Part shown: in pieces, positions 1 through 11,440 of the stretch
How positions within the stretch are numbered: position 1 is the stretch's first letter
How the letters are laid out: each line of letters starts with the position of its first letter
Assembly: GCA_023548195.1 (NCBI GenBank)
Contig: JAJHZJ010000061.1
Coordinates: 4,422,297 to 4,486,296 of the forward strand
Direction of reading: 5' to 3'
Length of the DNA stretch: 64,000 bases
Source of the DNA: Bettongia penicillata ogilbyi
Lineage: Eukaryota; Chordata; Mammalia; Diprotodontia; Potoroidae
The notes under the pieces: model-generated
Databases searched by the model: none
What the model saw: the letters and a program-made list of their open reading frames with translations, nothing else
Told to the model about the DNA's origin: nothing
Made by a program: the position numbers and the translations under genes

Positions 1-812
1 ATAAAGGACATGAAGCCTTGAGATGTGTTGGCTTTAATCTTTATCAGGATTAAAATTGCTCTTTCTAAGTATTCAGAAATCTAGATATCTAAGATATATC
101 TCCGGTATGAATCTCTCCAGAGGAGATCAAAGACCTCCAAATGTTCAAACCAAACCAAACTTAATGAAAATGTTCATTGTAGCACTTTTTGTGGGAGTAA
201 AGGGCTGTAATCATAGAAGGAACCTATCAAGCAGGTACCTAAATAAATGTTAGTGCATAAATGTAATGAAATCTTGCTGTGTCATAAGAAGTGATGACGG
301 AAGAATTCAGATAAATTGATGCAAAGTGAAGTAAGCAAAGCCAGAAAAATAATTTGCAAAATAATTAGGACAATATAAATAGAAAGAGCAATAAAAGAAA
401 ACTGAATACTGTGCAATTACAGTGACCAAAGTTGGCTCTGGAGAAGAAACACAGTAATTTTTATAACACAACAACATTCGATTGGCTTCATTTTCTTGCT
501 TTTTACATGGATGAGTATTTTCACCTCAGGAATCAGCAAACATGACAAATAAAAGCTTCATTTATTGTTCTGTTAATGGTCTTGTCCTAAGAAAGTGATG
601 GAGAAAGTGTTAAAAATGTTGACTAAACTTACAAATATCTCATGCACACTTTTCCCCACTTCTCAAAGAGCAGTTATTAAACATACACCAGAACACTGCT
701 GACTCTACCCTGGCACACTGGGGCTTGGTAAGTGAGCTTTTACGTTAATATGTCTGTAACTGGAAAGGCTAGCCATTTCACATCATTTTGTCTCTTCCCT
801 TTTCTCTCCTTT
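1..812. other. AT-rich sequence without a recognisable gene
   Basis: No reading frame here looks protein-coding. A stretch near 300-470 faintly resembles the 3' end of a marsupial L1 (a 'gatgcaaagtgaagtaagca' phrase followed by A-rich sequence) but is too diverged to call. The rest is unique to my eye. Confidence 0.4.
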
Positions 813-814
813 TT

Positions 815-905
815 TTTTCAGGTTCACTTTATATATTAACTTCCTCCATTAGAATGTAAACTCTTTGAGGAGATAGGCCTACCTGACTTACTATGCTTAG
901 TAAAT
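815..905 (+). mobile_element. L2-like LINE 3' tail
   Basis: It carries the 'ccattagaatgtaaactc' phrase followed by 'tttgagg', typical of the 3' end of L2, the ancient mammalian LINE. The same phrase recurs near 48,620. Very short and diverged. Confidence 0.4.
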
Positions 906-929
906 TCTCTGTCTATTTAATTTATCTGT

Positions 930-1172
930 CTTGTTGTTTTCAGTTATATCTGACCCTTCATGACCCCACTTGGGGTTTTCTTGGGAAAGGTACTGGAATG
1001 GCTTGTCATTTCCTTATTTAACTCATTTTACAGATGAGGAAACAGAGGAAAATGGTGTGAAGTGACTTGCCCAGGGTCACACAGGTAGTAAATGTCTGAA
1101 GCTGGATTTGAACTCAGATCTTCCTGACTCCAGGGCTGGCACTCTGTGTATTGCTCCACTTAGCTGCCCATC
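930..1172 (-). mobile_element. tRNA-derived marsupial SINE with RTE-like tail
   Basis: Read on the minus strand it has the usual order: a 5' 'gcagctaagtgg' head, 'ctggatttgaactcag' in tRNA B-box position (seen reversed), a 'gaggaaac' core, then a tail ending in 'aagaaaaccccaagtgg' and 'tcatgaagggtca'. The tail resembles the 3' end of BovB/RTE LINEs, which supply the machinery for such SINEs. Same family as 22,035, 26,553, 28,605, 50,318 and 60,905. Confidence 0.8.
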
Positions 1173-1280
1173 GATTTATCTACCTATCATCTATTTTCTG
1201 ATTTTCAAGTCCTCTTGAAGCTTTATTTAAGATTCTCTTCAAGAAACTTATCAAAGGAAGGTGTTCCTTAGAATATTGAA

Positions 1281-2642
1281 GGGGGGAGGTGGAGATAAGA
1301 TGGTAGAGTAGAAAGATGGACCTGCTCTAGCTCTCCCCCCATAGCTCATAAAATACCTGTAAAAAATGACTCTAAACAAATTCTAGAGCAGAAGAAATCA
1401 CAAAATGTAGAATGAAACAGATTTTCCAGGCCAAAACAGCGTGGAAGACCAACAGGAAAGGTCTATTGCACCAGGCTAAGTACAGCCCAGTCTGGGTCAC
1501 GTGGCATGGACAGGACTGGAGCAAATTTCAGGGCACAGAATCACAGGTAGCAGCTGTGGTTCCCAGATTTCTCAACCCACAAATGGCAAAGACAGTTTCA
1601 AAGGTTGGTAAGAAAGCTCTTTCACATGTATAGGAGGGGAGCATGAGTCTAGTGCCAGCCCCAGCCCCAGGGCACTGGCAGCCACTGCAGCAGCAACCTC
1701 CACTATTGGAACCCTCAGCCTAAAGATCCTGGGGAAATTGAGCAGCAGATCTGAGTCTTAGTCCCAAGCAGGGGTCCTAGGGTGAGGAGGAGTGCTGGTG
1801 TGATAGAACTGGTGGCAGCAATGGAAAGGGAATCCTACTTGCAGCTCCAGGGCAGAAAAAAGTGCTTTTAGGTGCTTACAGACCAGAGTCAAGGCCAGGA
1901 GAAGAGTAAACTCCTCTCCCTTCATTGGGCCACCTTGGAGGAACTGAGAACTTAGAGGTCCCTAGAGATATCTTAGAGAACAGGTGCACAAAACCTCTGA
2001 AGCCTAAGGTAGTATACCCTCCATTTGACAAAGGACTCAAAAGTCAAGTAACTGGCAGAGAAAATACCCCCAAAAGGGGAAAAAATAAGATGGTAGAAGT
2101 TTACTTTCTTGGTGAAAACTTATTTTCTTCCATCATTTTGGATGAGAAAGAATAAAGCATACCATCAGACAAAGACATCAAAGTCAAGGTTTCTACATCC
2201 AAAACCTCCAAAAAAAATATGCAGTGGTCTCAGGCAATGGAAGAGCTCAAAAAGGATTATGAAAATCAAGTAAGGGAGGTGAGGGGGAAAAGAACAGAAA
2301 TGAAAGCAATGTAAGAAAATCATGAAAAGTGAGTCAAAAACTTGCTAAAGGAGACCCAAAAAATGCTGGAGAAAATAACACCTTTAAAAACAGACTAACC
2401 CAAATGGCAAAAGAGGTACAAAAAGCCATTGAGGCAAAGAATGCTATAAAAAAAAAGGATTGACTAAATGAAAAAGGAGGCTCAAAAGCTCACTGAAGAA
2501 AATAGTTCTTTAAAATCTAAAATAGAACAGATGGAAGCTAATGACTTTATGAGAAACCAAGAAATTATAAAACAAAACTAAAAGAATGAAATAATAGAAG
2601 ATAATGTGAAATATCTCATTGGAAAAACAACTGACCTGGAAA
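1281..2642 (+). mobile_element. HAL1 (half-L1) copy 1: 5' UTR and first half of ORF1
   Basis: It begins with the G-rich start 'ggggggaggtggagataag', matching the full-length HAL1 at 56,725. A 780-base 5' UTR leads to ORF1, whose ATG has become ATA at 2064-2066. The ORF1 part (2064-2642) covers the N-terminus and coiled coil but is broken by stops and frameshifts. At 2643 it switches abruptly to 5' UTR sequence of the next copy. A short flank (agaatattgaa, 1270-1280) resembles agaatatcaaa at 6417-6427, as if the three-copy block were one insertion. Confidence 0.85.
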
Positions 2643-2812
2643 AGTTGGTCTGAACCTCAGTCCTCAGTGAAGGCTTCGCCCCCACCCAAAGCCCTTGGGG
2701 AAATTGAGCAGCTGGTCTGAATCTCAGCTCTGAGATTGGTATTGGGGGGATGAGGAGCACTAGGACCCTCCTCTTGACAAATGATTCAGAAGTCAAGTAA
2801 CTGGCTAGGAAA

Positions 2813-3827
2813 ATGCCCCAAAAAAGGGGGAAAAATAAGACCATTGAAGGTTACTTTCTTGGTGAGCAGGTATCTCCTTCCATTCATTCAGGTGAGGAAG
2901 AACAAGGCATACTGTCAGAGGAAGTCAAGGCTTCTGCATCCAAAACCTCCAAAATGAATATGAAATGGGCTCAGGTCCTAGAAGAGCTTGAAAAGTGAGT
3001 CAGCAGCTTGCGAAAGGAGAATCCAAAAAATATTGAGGAAAATATCACCTTTAAAAATAGGCTAACTCAATTGGAAAAAGAGGTCCAAAAAGCCAATGAG
3101 GAGAAGGAAGCTTTAAAAAGCAGAATAATCCAAATGGAAAAGAAAGTACAAAAGCTCACTGTACAAAATAGTTCTTTAAAAGAGAGAGTGGTGTTCAGGG
3201 AAGTTAATGACCATGAGATAAACCAAGAAGTTACAAAACAAAACCAAAAGTTTGAAAAAAATAGAACATAATGTGAAATATCTCATTGGAAAAAAACTTA
3301 CCTGGAAAATATATCCAGGAGAGACAATTTAAAAATTATGGGACTTCCTGAAAGCCATGATCAAAAAAAGAACCTAGACATTATATTTCATAAAATTATC
3401 AAGGAAAACTGCCCTGATATTCTAGAACCAGAGGGCAAAATAAATACTGAAAGAATCCACCAATCACCTCCTGAAAGAGACCCAAAAAGAGAAACTTCTA
3501 GGTATATTGTAGCCAAATTTCAGAGTTCCCAGGTCAAGGAGAAAATACTGCAAGCAGTTAGAGAGAAACAATTTGAGTATTGTGGAAATACAATCAGGAT
3601 AACACAGGATCTGGCAGCTTCTACATTAAAGGATTGAAGTGCTTGGAATGGGATACCAGAAGTCAAAGAAACTAGGATTAAAACCAAGAATCACCTACCC
3701 AGCAAAATTAAGTATAATACTTCAAGGGAATAAATATGATATAGAGGACTTTCAAGCACTCATGATGAAAGGACCAGAACTGAAGAGAAAATTTGACTTT
3801 CAAATACAAGGATCAAGAGAAGCATGA
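2813..3827 (+). pseudogene. HAL1/L1 ORF1 protein, broken
   Basis: ORF1p is the RNA-binding trimeric chaperone of L1-type elements. The start is the ATG at 2813 (MPQKRGKNKTIEGYFLGEQ), the same start as at 57,381. Translation runs through four open pieces (2813-2998, 3008-3271, 3338-3637, 3639-3827) separated by stops and frameshifts. In order they show the N-terminus, a heptad coiled coil (QKLTVQNSSLK type), an RRM-like segment starting near 'IMGLPESHDQKKN', and a C-terminal domain ending in 'RITYPAKLSIILQG'. The damage rules out a full-length product. Confidence 0.85.
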
Positions 3828-3954
3828 AAAGGAAAATGGGAAAGAGAAATCATAAAGGACTTTCTAAAGTTGAACTGTTTATATTCCTACGTGGAAAGAT
3901 AATATTTGTAACTCTTGAGACTTTTCTCAGTATTTGGGTAGGTGGAGGGATTAT

Positions 3955-3955
<1 letters not shown>

Positions 3956-3988
<33 letters not shown>
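3956..3988. repeat. (CA)n microsatellite inside HAL1 3' UTR
   Basis: About 16 CA units. The same position of other HAL1 copies in this window also holds a CA/TA-type repeat. Confidence 0.95.
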
Positions 3989-3991
<3 letters not shown>

Positions 3992-4472
3992 AACAGAGAG
4001 TACAGGTTGAGTTGAATCAGAAGAGATGATATCCATAAAAAAATAAAATTAAGGGGTGAGAGAGGAAAATATTGGAAGGAGAAAGGGAGAAATAGATTGG
4101 GGCAGGCTATCACTCATAAAAGAGATAAGAAAAATCTTGTTCAATGGAGGAGAAAAGGGAGGAGGTGAAAGGGGAAAAGTGAAGCTTACTCTCTTCACAT
4201 ATGGTTTAAGGAGGGAATATCATGCTTACTAAATTTGGTATGAAAATCTATCTTACACTACAGGAAAGTAGGAGAGAAAGGGACAAGTGGGGTGAAGGGG
4301 ATGATAGAAGGGAGGGCAAATGGGAGAATGGAGTACCTTGAAGTAATCACCTTTGGGAAAGGACAAGGTGAAATGAGAGCATAGGAAAAAAAGGGGGGAA
4401 CAGAATAGGATGGAGGGCAATATAGCTAGTCTTACAGAACACAATTTTTATGGAAGTCTTTTGCAAAATGAC

Positions 4473-4491
4473 ATATATATATATATATATA
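4473..4491. repeat. (TA)n microsatellite
   Basis: About nine TA units in the 3' UTR of HAL1 copy 2. Confidence 0.9.
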
Positions 4492-4583
4492 GCCTGTACT
4501 GAATTGCTTGCCTTCTCAGTAGCAATGGGTAGGGAGGGAGAGAAGTGGGAATTCAAAGTATTAGAAACAAATGTCGAAAACTA

Positions 4584-4584
<1 letters not shown>

Positions 4585-4623
<39 letters not shown>
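4585..4623. repeat. (ATT)n microsatellite
   Basis: About thirteen TTA/ATT units, lying between two partly repeated segments of the HAL1 3' UTR. Confidence 0.95.
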
Positions 4624-4625
<2 letters not shown>

Positions 4626-4925
4626 TGCAATCCCAGTTCCTTTGACTTCTGGAATATTATTATATTATTATTGCATATAACTGGGAAATAAGAAACACAG
4701 GTAATGGGGTATAGAAATTTATCTTGCCCTGTAAGAAAAGAGAGAAGATGGGGATAAGGGAAGGTGGGGTGTGATAGAAGGGAGGGTACATTGAGGGAAG
4801 AGGAAATTAAAATGTATGGTATTATGGGGTGGGAGGAAAGGAGAAATGGGGAGAAAAATTGGAACTCAAAATTTTGTGGAAATGAATGTTGAAATCTAAA
4901 AATAAAGAAATAACTAAATAAAAGT

Positions 4926-6416
4926 AAAAAAAGAGCCTAGACATCATCTTCCAAGAAATTATCACAGAAAACTCCCCTAATATTCTAGAACCAGAGACTA
5001 AAATAGAATGGAAAGAATCCACTGATCACCTCCTGAAAGAGATCCCAAAAGGAAAACTCCTAGGAATATTGTAGCCAAATTCCAGAGTTCCCAGGAAAAG
5101 GAGAAAATATTAGAAGCAGCCAGAAAGAAACTATTCAAGTATTGTGGAAATACAATCAAGATAACACAAAATTTAGTAACTTCTACATTGATTGGAAGGG
5201 TTGGAATATGATATTCCAGAGGTCACAGGAGATAGGATTAAAGTCAAAAATCACTTGCCCAGCAAAACTGAGTATAATACTTCAGGGGAAAAAATAGAAT
5301 TTCAATGAAATAGAGGACTTCCAAGCATTCTTGTTGAAAAAACTAGAGATAAATAGAAAAGTTGACCTTCAAATATAAGAATCAAGAGAAACATGAAAAG
5401 ATAAACAGGAAAGAGAAGAGTTAAGGAACTTATTAAAGTTGAACTGTTTACATTCCTACATGGAAAGATGTTATTTGTAACTCATGATACCTTTTTCAGT
5501 ATTAGGGTAGTTAGAGGGATATACATATATACATATATTTTTGTATATATATATGTATGTGTGTAATATGTAGGTGTGTATGGCTATGTATATGTATACA
5601 CACACAGACATAAAAGGAAAAGGCACAGGGTGAGCTGAATATGAAGGGAAAATCCCTAAAAAAATAAAATTTACTGTTGAGTGGAATGTACTAGGAGTAA
5701 GAGAAAGGGAGAGGTGGAATGTAACAAATCATCTCACATAAAAGAGGGAAGAGTGTGGAGATGAAAGGAAATATTTGAGCGTTACTCTCATGGGATTTGG
5801 CTTAAGGAGGGAATAACACACACTCCACTGGATATGGAAATCTATTTTACTCTGCAGAAAGGCAAGGGGGAAAGGGATAGGAGAGGGAAGATAGTAGAAG
5901 AGACAGCAAATTGGGGAAAGGGATAATCAAAAGTAAATACTATTGTTTGGGGACGGGTGGAGAGAGAGAATGGAATAAATGGAGGGCAGGATAAGACAGA
6001 GGAAAATGTGGTTAGTCTTTTACAACATAGCTATTATGGAAGTGCTTTGCATTGTTACACATGTACAACCTATGTTGAATTGCTTGTTTTCTCAATGAGG
6101 GTGGGTGGGAAGGGAGGGAGGGAGAGAATATGGAACTCAAAGCTTTAAGAATGAATATTAAAAATTGTTTTAGCATGCAACTGGAAATTAAACTATACAG
6201 GCCTTGGAATATAGAAATCTATTTTGCCTTATAGGAAAATAGAGGAGAAGGGGGATGGATGAAGGGTGGGTAATAGAAGGGAGACCAGACTGGAGGAAGG
6301 GGTGGATGGGTGCATGCTCTCCTAGAGGGAGAGATGGGGAGAAAATTTTGAATTCAAATTCTTGTGGAAGTTAATGTTGAGAACTGAAAAATAAATAAAT
6401 TGTATGTTTTTTAAAA
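4926..6416 (+). mobile_element. HAL1 copy 3, 5'-truncated
   Basis: It starts in the RRM-like region of ORF1 ('aaagagcctagacatcatc', as at 58,024) and runs through a broken ORF1 C-terminus to about 5390. A HAL1 3' UTR and an A-rich end near 6410 follow. It abuts the tail of copy 2 with only an A-run between them. Confidence 0.85.
5519..5612. repeat. TA/TG/CA-rich microsatellite in HAL1 3' UTR
   Basis: Interrupted 'atatac', 'tatg' and 'cacac' units at the same 3' UTR position as the CA repeat in copy 2. Confidence 0.8.
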
Positions 6417-6924
6417 AGAATATCAAAGGACTCCAAGTGAATTTTGCTTGTGTCTCTTTGTTTTTAAAGCATCTATTTCATGGTTTACAATACAGTGTTA
6501 AAATGATGTACTGATAAAAAATAAGTTTACAGTTGTTGAGGTCAATGAAGCTTGCTTAGCTGAACTAACTACCAACCACAATGACATTTCTGGGCTTCAA
6601 ATACTATCATCTCATGCTAACCCTTTCTCCTACCATATAATCACAATTCTTAATGACTAAACAAATAAAGGAAATAGTTTTTTCATCCATGACTCTGCCA
6701 CCTATCCTAAATTGATTTTTTCAGTTCAGTTGCCTCTTAGAAGATGAGATACATGACATTTGTTTCAATTATTTGTTTTTGGATTTCCTCCAGAAGCTTT
6801 TGCAGTAGCACGTTTATGTCTTTCATTCTAGGTATAACTTAGAACAGAAGCTATAAGAAGATTTCAAACATGGCCAACCTTGCCTTAAAATTGTACTCTA
6901 TAGGAGCACATGGTCTCAATCTAG
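6417..6924. other. Unique sequence
   Basis: I see no repeat, RNA gene or coding signal here. Confidence 0.4.
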
Positions 6925-7135
6925 AACAGGAGATCTTACTCTGGGGTCTGTAGACTTATTTTTTAAAAAGACAATATTTTGAGTATTGTATTCCAATAGG
7001 ATTGGTGTCTTTTGTAGTCCTATGTATTCTACTTTATGAATTTTTTTATTTTGTTCATTTTTAAGAACATTATTTGGAGAAAGAAGTCTATGAGCTTCCC
7101 CAGACTTCCAAGGTGGGCCATAAAAAGCTCAAGAA
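6925..7135 (+). mobile_element. Short ancient DNA transposon (MER-type)
   Basis: It begins near 'cttactctggggtctgtaga' and ends near 'gacttccaaggtggg'. The sequence is the reverse-oriented counterpart of the copy at 63,288-63,500: 'gtagtcctatgtattctact' here matches the complement of that copy. The 'taacct...ggg / aggttaag' style ends suggest a non-autonomous DNA element, probably hAT-like. Confidence 0.5.
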
Positions 7136-7584
7136 TTAGTCAAAAATAATTTTGGAAGTAGTACTAGGCAAATTATGGGTAGGGGTGAGAAATAGGTGCA
7201 GTTTCAGGAAGGAAACCTTGCTTGCCCTGCCACTTTTGTTCAAGTTTGATTTATTGTCCATTGGTAGTTTCTGTCCAAGATATATGTGCTGATGGCTAAA
7301 CTCTGGATGTGTATCAGAGAACTACAAAGCCTCTGGATAATAGAAGTTGAGAATGTTTGGACAGTGGAGAGGTGCACAATGGACATGAGCAGGCTGCAAT
7401 ATTTTAGCAATAAGGAGGAGAGAAGAGGTTGAAACACATTACCAGAGTAGCTTACAGAGTAGAAACAGTGTAAATGTTATCAGAGAATTGTATGACTAGA
7501 AAAAAAAAGACTGATTACACAGCAAGAGTAATGTATGCAGTTTGGATCCTAGCATTTTGGATGGACCCTTTGTGGCAAATCAAC
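7136..7584. other. Unique sequence
   Basis: No repeat or gene recognised. A 65-codon open frame on the minus strand (7240-7437) has no family resemblance. Confidence 0.4.
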
Positions 7585-7800
7585 AGGACATAGAATCACA
7601 GAATTACAGAGTTGGAAGAAACCTCAGCTGCCATCTGGTTCAATTTACACTCTGAAAAAAAATGCTATTAACAGTCCCTGATATGTGGTCATCTAGACTT
7701 TGCTTGCAGCCCTCTAGTGAGAAGACACCTGTTACCTCCCAACCATTCCACTTTTGGGGACCTACAATTGTTAGAAAAATTTGTGGACAATAAACCTAAA
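7585..7800 (-). mobile_element. CR1/L3 LINE 3' end
   Basis: 'tagaatcacagaattacaga', 'gttggaagaaacctcagc' and 'cctctagtgagaag' are the reverse complement of the CR1/L3 3' end, which on its own strand ends 'ttccaactctgagattctatg'. Diverged. Confidence 0.7.
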
Positions 7801-7814
7801 TTTGTCTCTTTGTA

Positions 7815-8045
7815 ATTTCAATGAATCAAGTATTTATTAAGCACCTACTATGTGCCAAGAATTGTTAGAAGTTGGGGATAAGAAGACATAATGAAACAAT
7901 CCTCTCCTCAAGGAGCTTTCATTCTATTAGAAAAGGCAACATGTACATAGATAAGTACATAAAAGATAAATACTAGGTAATTTGGGGGGGGAGGGAAGAA
8001 CTAGCATCTGGGGGAGGATCAAGACAAACTTCATTTAGAAGGAGA
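7815..8045 (+). mobile_element. Ancient mammalian interspersed repeat, family unresolved
   Basis: It carries the phrase 'ttattaagcacctactatgt' and then 'gccaag', 'aaggagctttcattctat' and 'agtacataaaagataaa'. The same consensus recurs at 12,000, 19,445, 30,115, 31,515, 51,185 and 63,615. The HAL1/L1 chimera starts at its 3' edge. Confidence 0.6.
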
Positions 8046-9150
8046 TGTTTAATTATCTCACATAAAAAAGGCAGGAAAAAGCTTTTACAGTGGAGGTGAG
8101 GGGGGAGTGAGTAAATCCTACTCTCACCAGAATTGACTCAGAGGGAATAATAAACACTCAATTGGGAATAGAAATCTATCCTACCCTACAAGAAAGTGGG
8201 AGGGGGGTAAGTGATAGAAAGGAGGGTAGTTTAGGGGAGGGGATAGTCAGAAGCAAAACAATTTTGAGTAGGATCAAGGTGAAAGGAGAGAGAAAAGAAT
8301 AAACAGGGGTGGGGGAAGTAGGATGTAGGGAAATACAGTTAGCAGTAGTCACTGTGGAAAAAAAATTGAAGCAGATTTCTGTGATAAAGACCTCATTTCT
8401 CAAACATTGAGTCAAATTTTTAAAAATAAGAGCCATTCCTCAGTTTGATAAATGATCAAAGGATGTGATCACTTTTCAGATGAAGCAATGAAAGCTATAG
8501 ATAGCCATATGAGAAAAAATACTCTCACTATTAATTGGATAAATGTAAATTAAAATAATTCTGAGGTGCTACCTCATACCTATTAGATTGACTAATAGGA
8601 CAGAAAAAGTAAATGACAAATGTTGCAGGGGATGTTAGAAAGATGGAATAATGCATTATTGGTGGAATTCTGAACTGATTCAACCATTCTATAGAACAAT
8701 TTGGAATTATGCCCAAAGGACTTATAAAACTATGCATACCTTTTGACCTTGCAAAACCACTACTCGATCTGTATCCCAAAAAGGATAAAAAAGGAAAAGG
8801 ACCTAAGTGTACAAAAATATTGATAGTGATTCTTTTCTGGGGGCAAAGAATTAGAAGTTGAGGAGATGCCCATCAACTGGGGAATAGCTGAACAAGTTGT
8901 GGTATGTGATTATTATGGAATGCTATTATGCTATAAGAAATGATGAGCAGGATGCTCTCAGAAAAACCTGGAAAGAGTTGCATGGGCTGATGTACTTGTC
9001 TACAAAGTAACAGCATTATTGTAGGATATTCAGCTATGAGTGACTTTGATTTTCTCAGAAATACAATGATCCAAGACAACTCTGAAGGTTTTATGATAAA
9101 AAAAATGCTACCCATCCCCAGAGAGAGAATTGATGGAATCTGAATACCTT
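8046..9150 (+). mobile_element. Chimeric element: HAL1 3' UTR fused to L1 ORF2/3' end
   Basis: 8046-8355 is HAL1 3' UTR ('aattatctcacataaaaaag', then purine-rich sequence to 'ggaaatacagttagcag'). From about 8370 it is the 3' end of marsupial L1: 'acctcatttctcaaacattg', 'ggaattatgcccaaagga', 'catcaactggggaatagctg'. The same junction occurs in the minus-strand copy at 40,470-41,765, so the join predates these two insertions. Confidence 0.75.
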
Positions 9151-9825
9151 CTGGAGATCAATTTAGAACTATGCTTAATGGGCTATAAATATCCTTTGAC
9201 TCCTACAATACCACTTCTAGGTCTGTGTCCCAGAGATATCATAAAAATGGGGAAAGAACCCACATGAACAGTTCTTTTTGTGGTGGCAAAGAACTAGAAA
9301 TTGAAAGGGTGTCCAAGAAGTGGGGAATAGCTAAACAAATTGTGGTATAGGAATGTAATAGAATACTATTGTGTTATAAGAAATGATGAGCAAAGAGACT
9401 TCAGAGAAACCTGGAAAGACTTATATAAACTGATGCTAAGTGAAATGAGCAGAACCAGAGGAATGCTGTCCTCTAACAGTCACATTGTGTGATGACTGAC
9501 TTTGACAGACTTTGCTCTTCTCAGCAATGCAAGGATCTAAGATAATTCCAAAGAACTCATGATGGAAAATGCTGTCCACATTCAGAGAAAACTTTGGAGT
9601 CTGAACAGCAGACTATTTGCTCTCCTTTTCTTTTCTTGTTTTGTTTTTTCTTTCTTGAGGTTCCTGCCATTAGTTCTAATTCTTCTTTACACCATGGCTA
9701 ATGTGAAAATATGCTTAATATGAATGTAGAAAAAGAGAGAGAAAATTTAAAACTCAAAATCTTAGGGAAGTAATTGCTGAAAACTAAAAATAAATCAATT
9801 AATTCTATTTTAAAAATAGAAGGTA
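9151..9825 (+). mobile_element. L1 3' end
   Basis: It restarts the L1 consensus at 'ctggagatcaatttagaact' directly after the preceding copy. It passes through 'gtggtggcaaagaactagaa' and 'ctgatgctaagtgaaatgag' and ends in 'ctaaaaataaatcaattaat'. Truncated at the 5' end; no ORF survives. Confidence 0.8.
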
Positions 9826-10335
9826 AACAGTTAACTGGAGAAAAAAATCTTTGCAAGAAGTTTCTCGGAAAAAGATCTTATATATAAGATATATAAAGAA
9901 CAAATTCAAATTTATAAGGATAAGAGCCATTGTCCAGTACATAAATGGTCAAAAGATGTGAACTGGCAATTTCAAAATAAGAAATCCAAACTATCAACAA
10001 GTATACTTAAAATGCTCCAAATCACTAATAATTAGAGAAATGTAAATTAAAGTAACTGAGTTTCTACTTCAAATTCATAAGATGAACAAAGAAGATGAAA
10101 AATAAAAATGATAAATATTAGAGGAGCTGATGGGGAAAAAGGCATACTGATATGTCATTGGTGGAAATGGAAAGCATTTTGAAACCATGTCTCCATAGTT
10201 GCTCAACTGTATATACCATATACCTTTTAGAGAGGTAGAAACCAAAATGACTCTGAGGTACCATATCACACCTGTCACACTGGCTAACATGACAGAATAG
10301 GAAAAGGATAAATCATATACCACTATTATTATACC
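9826..10335 (+). mobile_element. L1 ORF2 3' fragments
   Basis: 'taaatggtcaaaagatgtga', 'attagagaaatgtaaattaa' and 'gaggtaccatatcacacctg' match the last part of L1 ORF2. The last phrase repeats part of the first, so two fragments may be joined. Confidence 0.65.
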
Positions 10336-10514
10336 CCAAGCACAGATACCTACAATATTCTACTGGAGACATCCTTCCACGGGCACATGGAATTATTAAC
10401 AGTTAATTATTGTTTTTAGTATAGCCATTCAATCAGTCAAAAATCCTCCTAATTCTACTCTTCTCTAGCCCACATTTCTTAATTTTTATCACAAGAATAG
10501 CACATGATACGTTA

Positions 10515-10930
10515 GCAAATGATTTGCTAAAAATTTAAGGAAGCTATATTTCTCTAGATCTGCATTTTTAAATAAGTCTGTCAAAAATGAAGTATTTAGT
10601 CATGCGTGATATGTTCTTGATGAGACCTTTCTAGTTATTTGTGATCATTGTTTCTTTTTCGAAATGTTTGCTCACTATCTATTTAATAACATGTTGAAGA
10701 ATTTTACCAGATATCAATGTCAGTCTGACTGGACTCTAGTTTGCAAATTCCATTCTCTTTCCCTCTTGCTTTTCTTCTCCCCCAAATGTAACATTTTCCC
10801 TTGTCCAGGACAGTAGTACCTCTGCTATTCTCCATAATCTTTTAAATAATACTGATATTGTTCAGCAAGAGGATGTCATTAATCCATCCTGGATCACCTG
10901 AATTCATCAAGGACAAAGTAGAGTTGCAAA
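10515..10930 (-). mobile_element. CR1/L3 LINE, reverse transcriptase region
   Basis: On the minus strand it follows the L3 RT region. The plus-strand view shows 'gttcttgatgagacctttct', 'aattttaccagatatcaatg' and 'tggatcacctgaattcatca', characteristic of reversed L3. No open frame remains. Confidence 0.65.
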
Positions 10931-11440
10931 AGATAAGGAGGTACAAATGAACTGCTAACTATATCTTTGGAGGAAATAACTACAGTGATGAGATCATGGA
11001 TCTGTTGAAATCTAATATTGATGTCATAGACACAGGTCCTAGCTCACTCATTCGAGTCTCCCCAGAGATTTTCTCTGACCAGTTATTGGAGTTTATTCAA
11101 TCAGACTCTATGTACATATCAAAAAAAAAAAAAACAAAAAACTAATAGCACAATGATTTGGGAGTAGTAACTTCTTATTGACACAATTGATTCCTCCAAA
11201 CCAAAGAGTTCGTAAAAATAAAGACTAGTCTCTGAGTGAATGTTGCTTTGGTGTCATGTAGAGAGAAAAAAAAAGTCGGAATATAATTGTCTACAATTCA
11301 GATGAAGCTGACTACACAGAAGAATTAGAATGGTACGTTCAAGGGCAGTATGGGTACTCCTTCTTCAATTGTGAAGCCTGTCAAGAACAGCTGAAAGGGG
11401 AATTCTGTAATAGAGGTTGACCTTGAATTGATATCTGTAG
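10931..11440 (+). pseudogene. Possible degraded coding sequence, unidentified
   Basis: Two protein-like stretches lie in plus-strand frames. One near 10,960-11,120 reads '...SDEIMDLLKSNIDVIDTG...' for about 50 codons, up to an A-run. Another near 11,285-11,420 reads '...ADYTEELEWYVQGQYGYSFF...' for about 43 codons. They are separated by an A-rich tract at 11,119-11,144 and by stops. I do not recognise a parent protein. It could be a processed pseudogene or simple chance. Confidence 0.25.

Larger units (their letters stand above)
2643..4925 (+). mobile_element. HAL1 copy 2: partial 5' UTR, ORF1, 3' UTR
   Basis: The last 170 bases of a HAL1 5' UTR lead into ORF1 at 2813, then a purine-rich 3' UTR (about 3828-4905) and an A-rich tail. 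There is no ORF2 between ORF1 and the 3' UTR, which defines HAL1. The 3' UTR contains a (CA)n block at 3956-3988, a (TA)n block at 4473-4491 and an (ATT)n block at 4585-4623. The next copy starts inside its A-rich tail. Confidence 0.85.
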
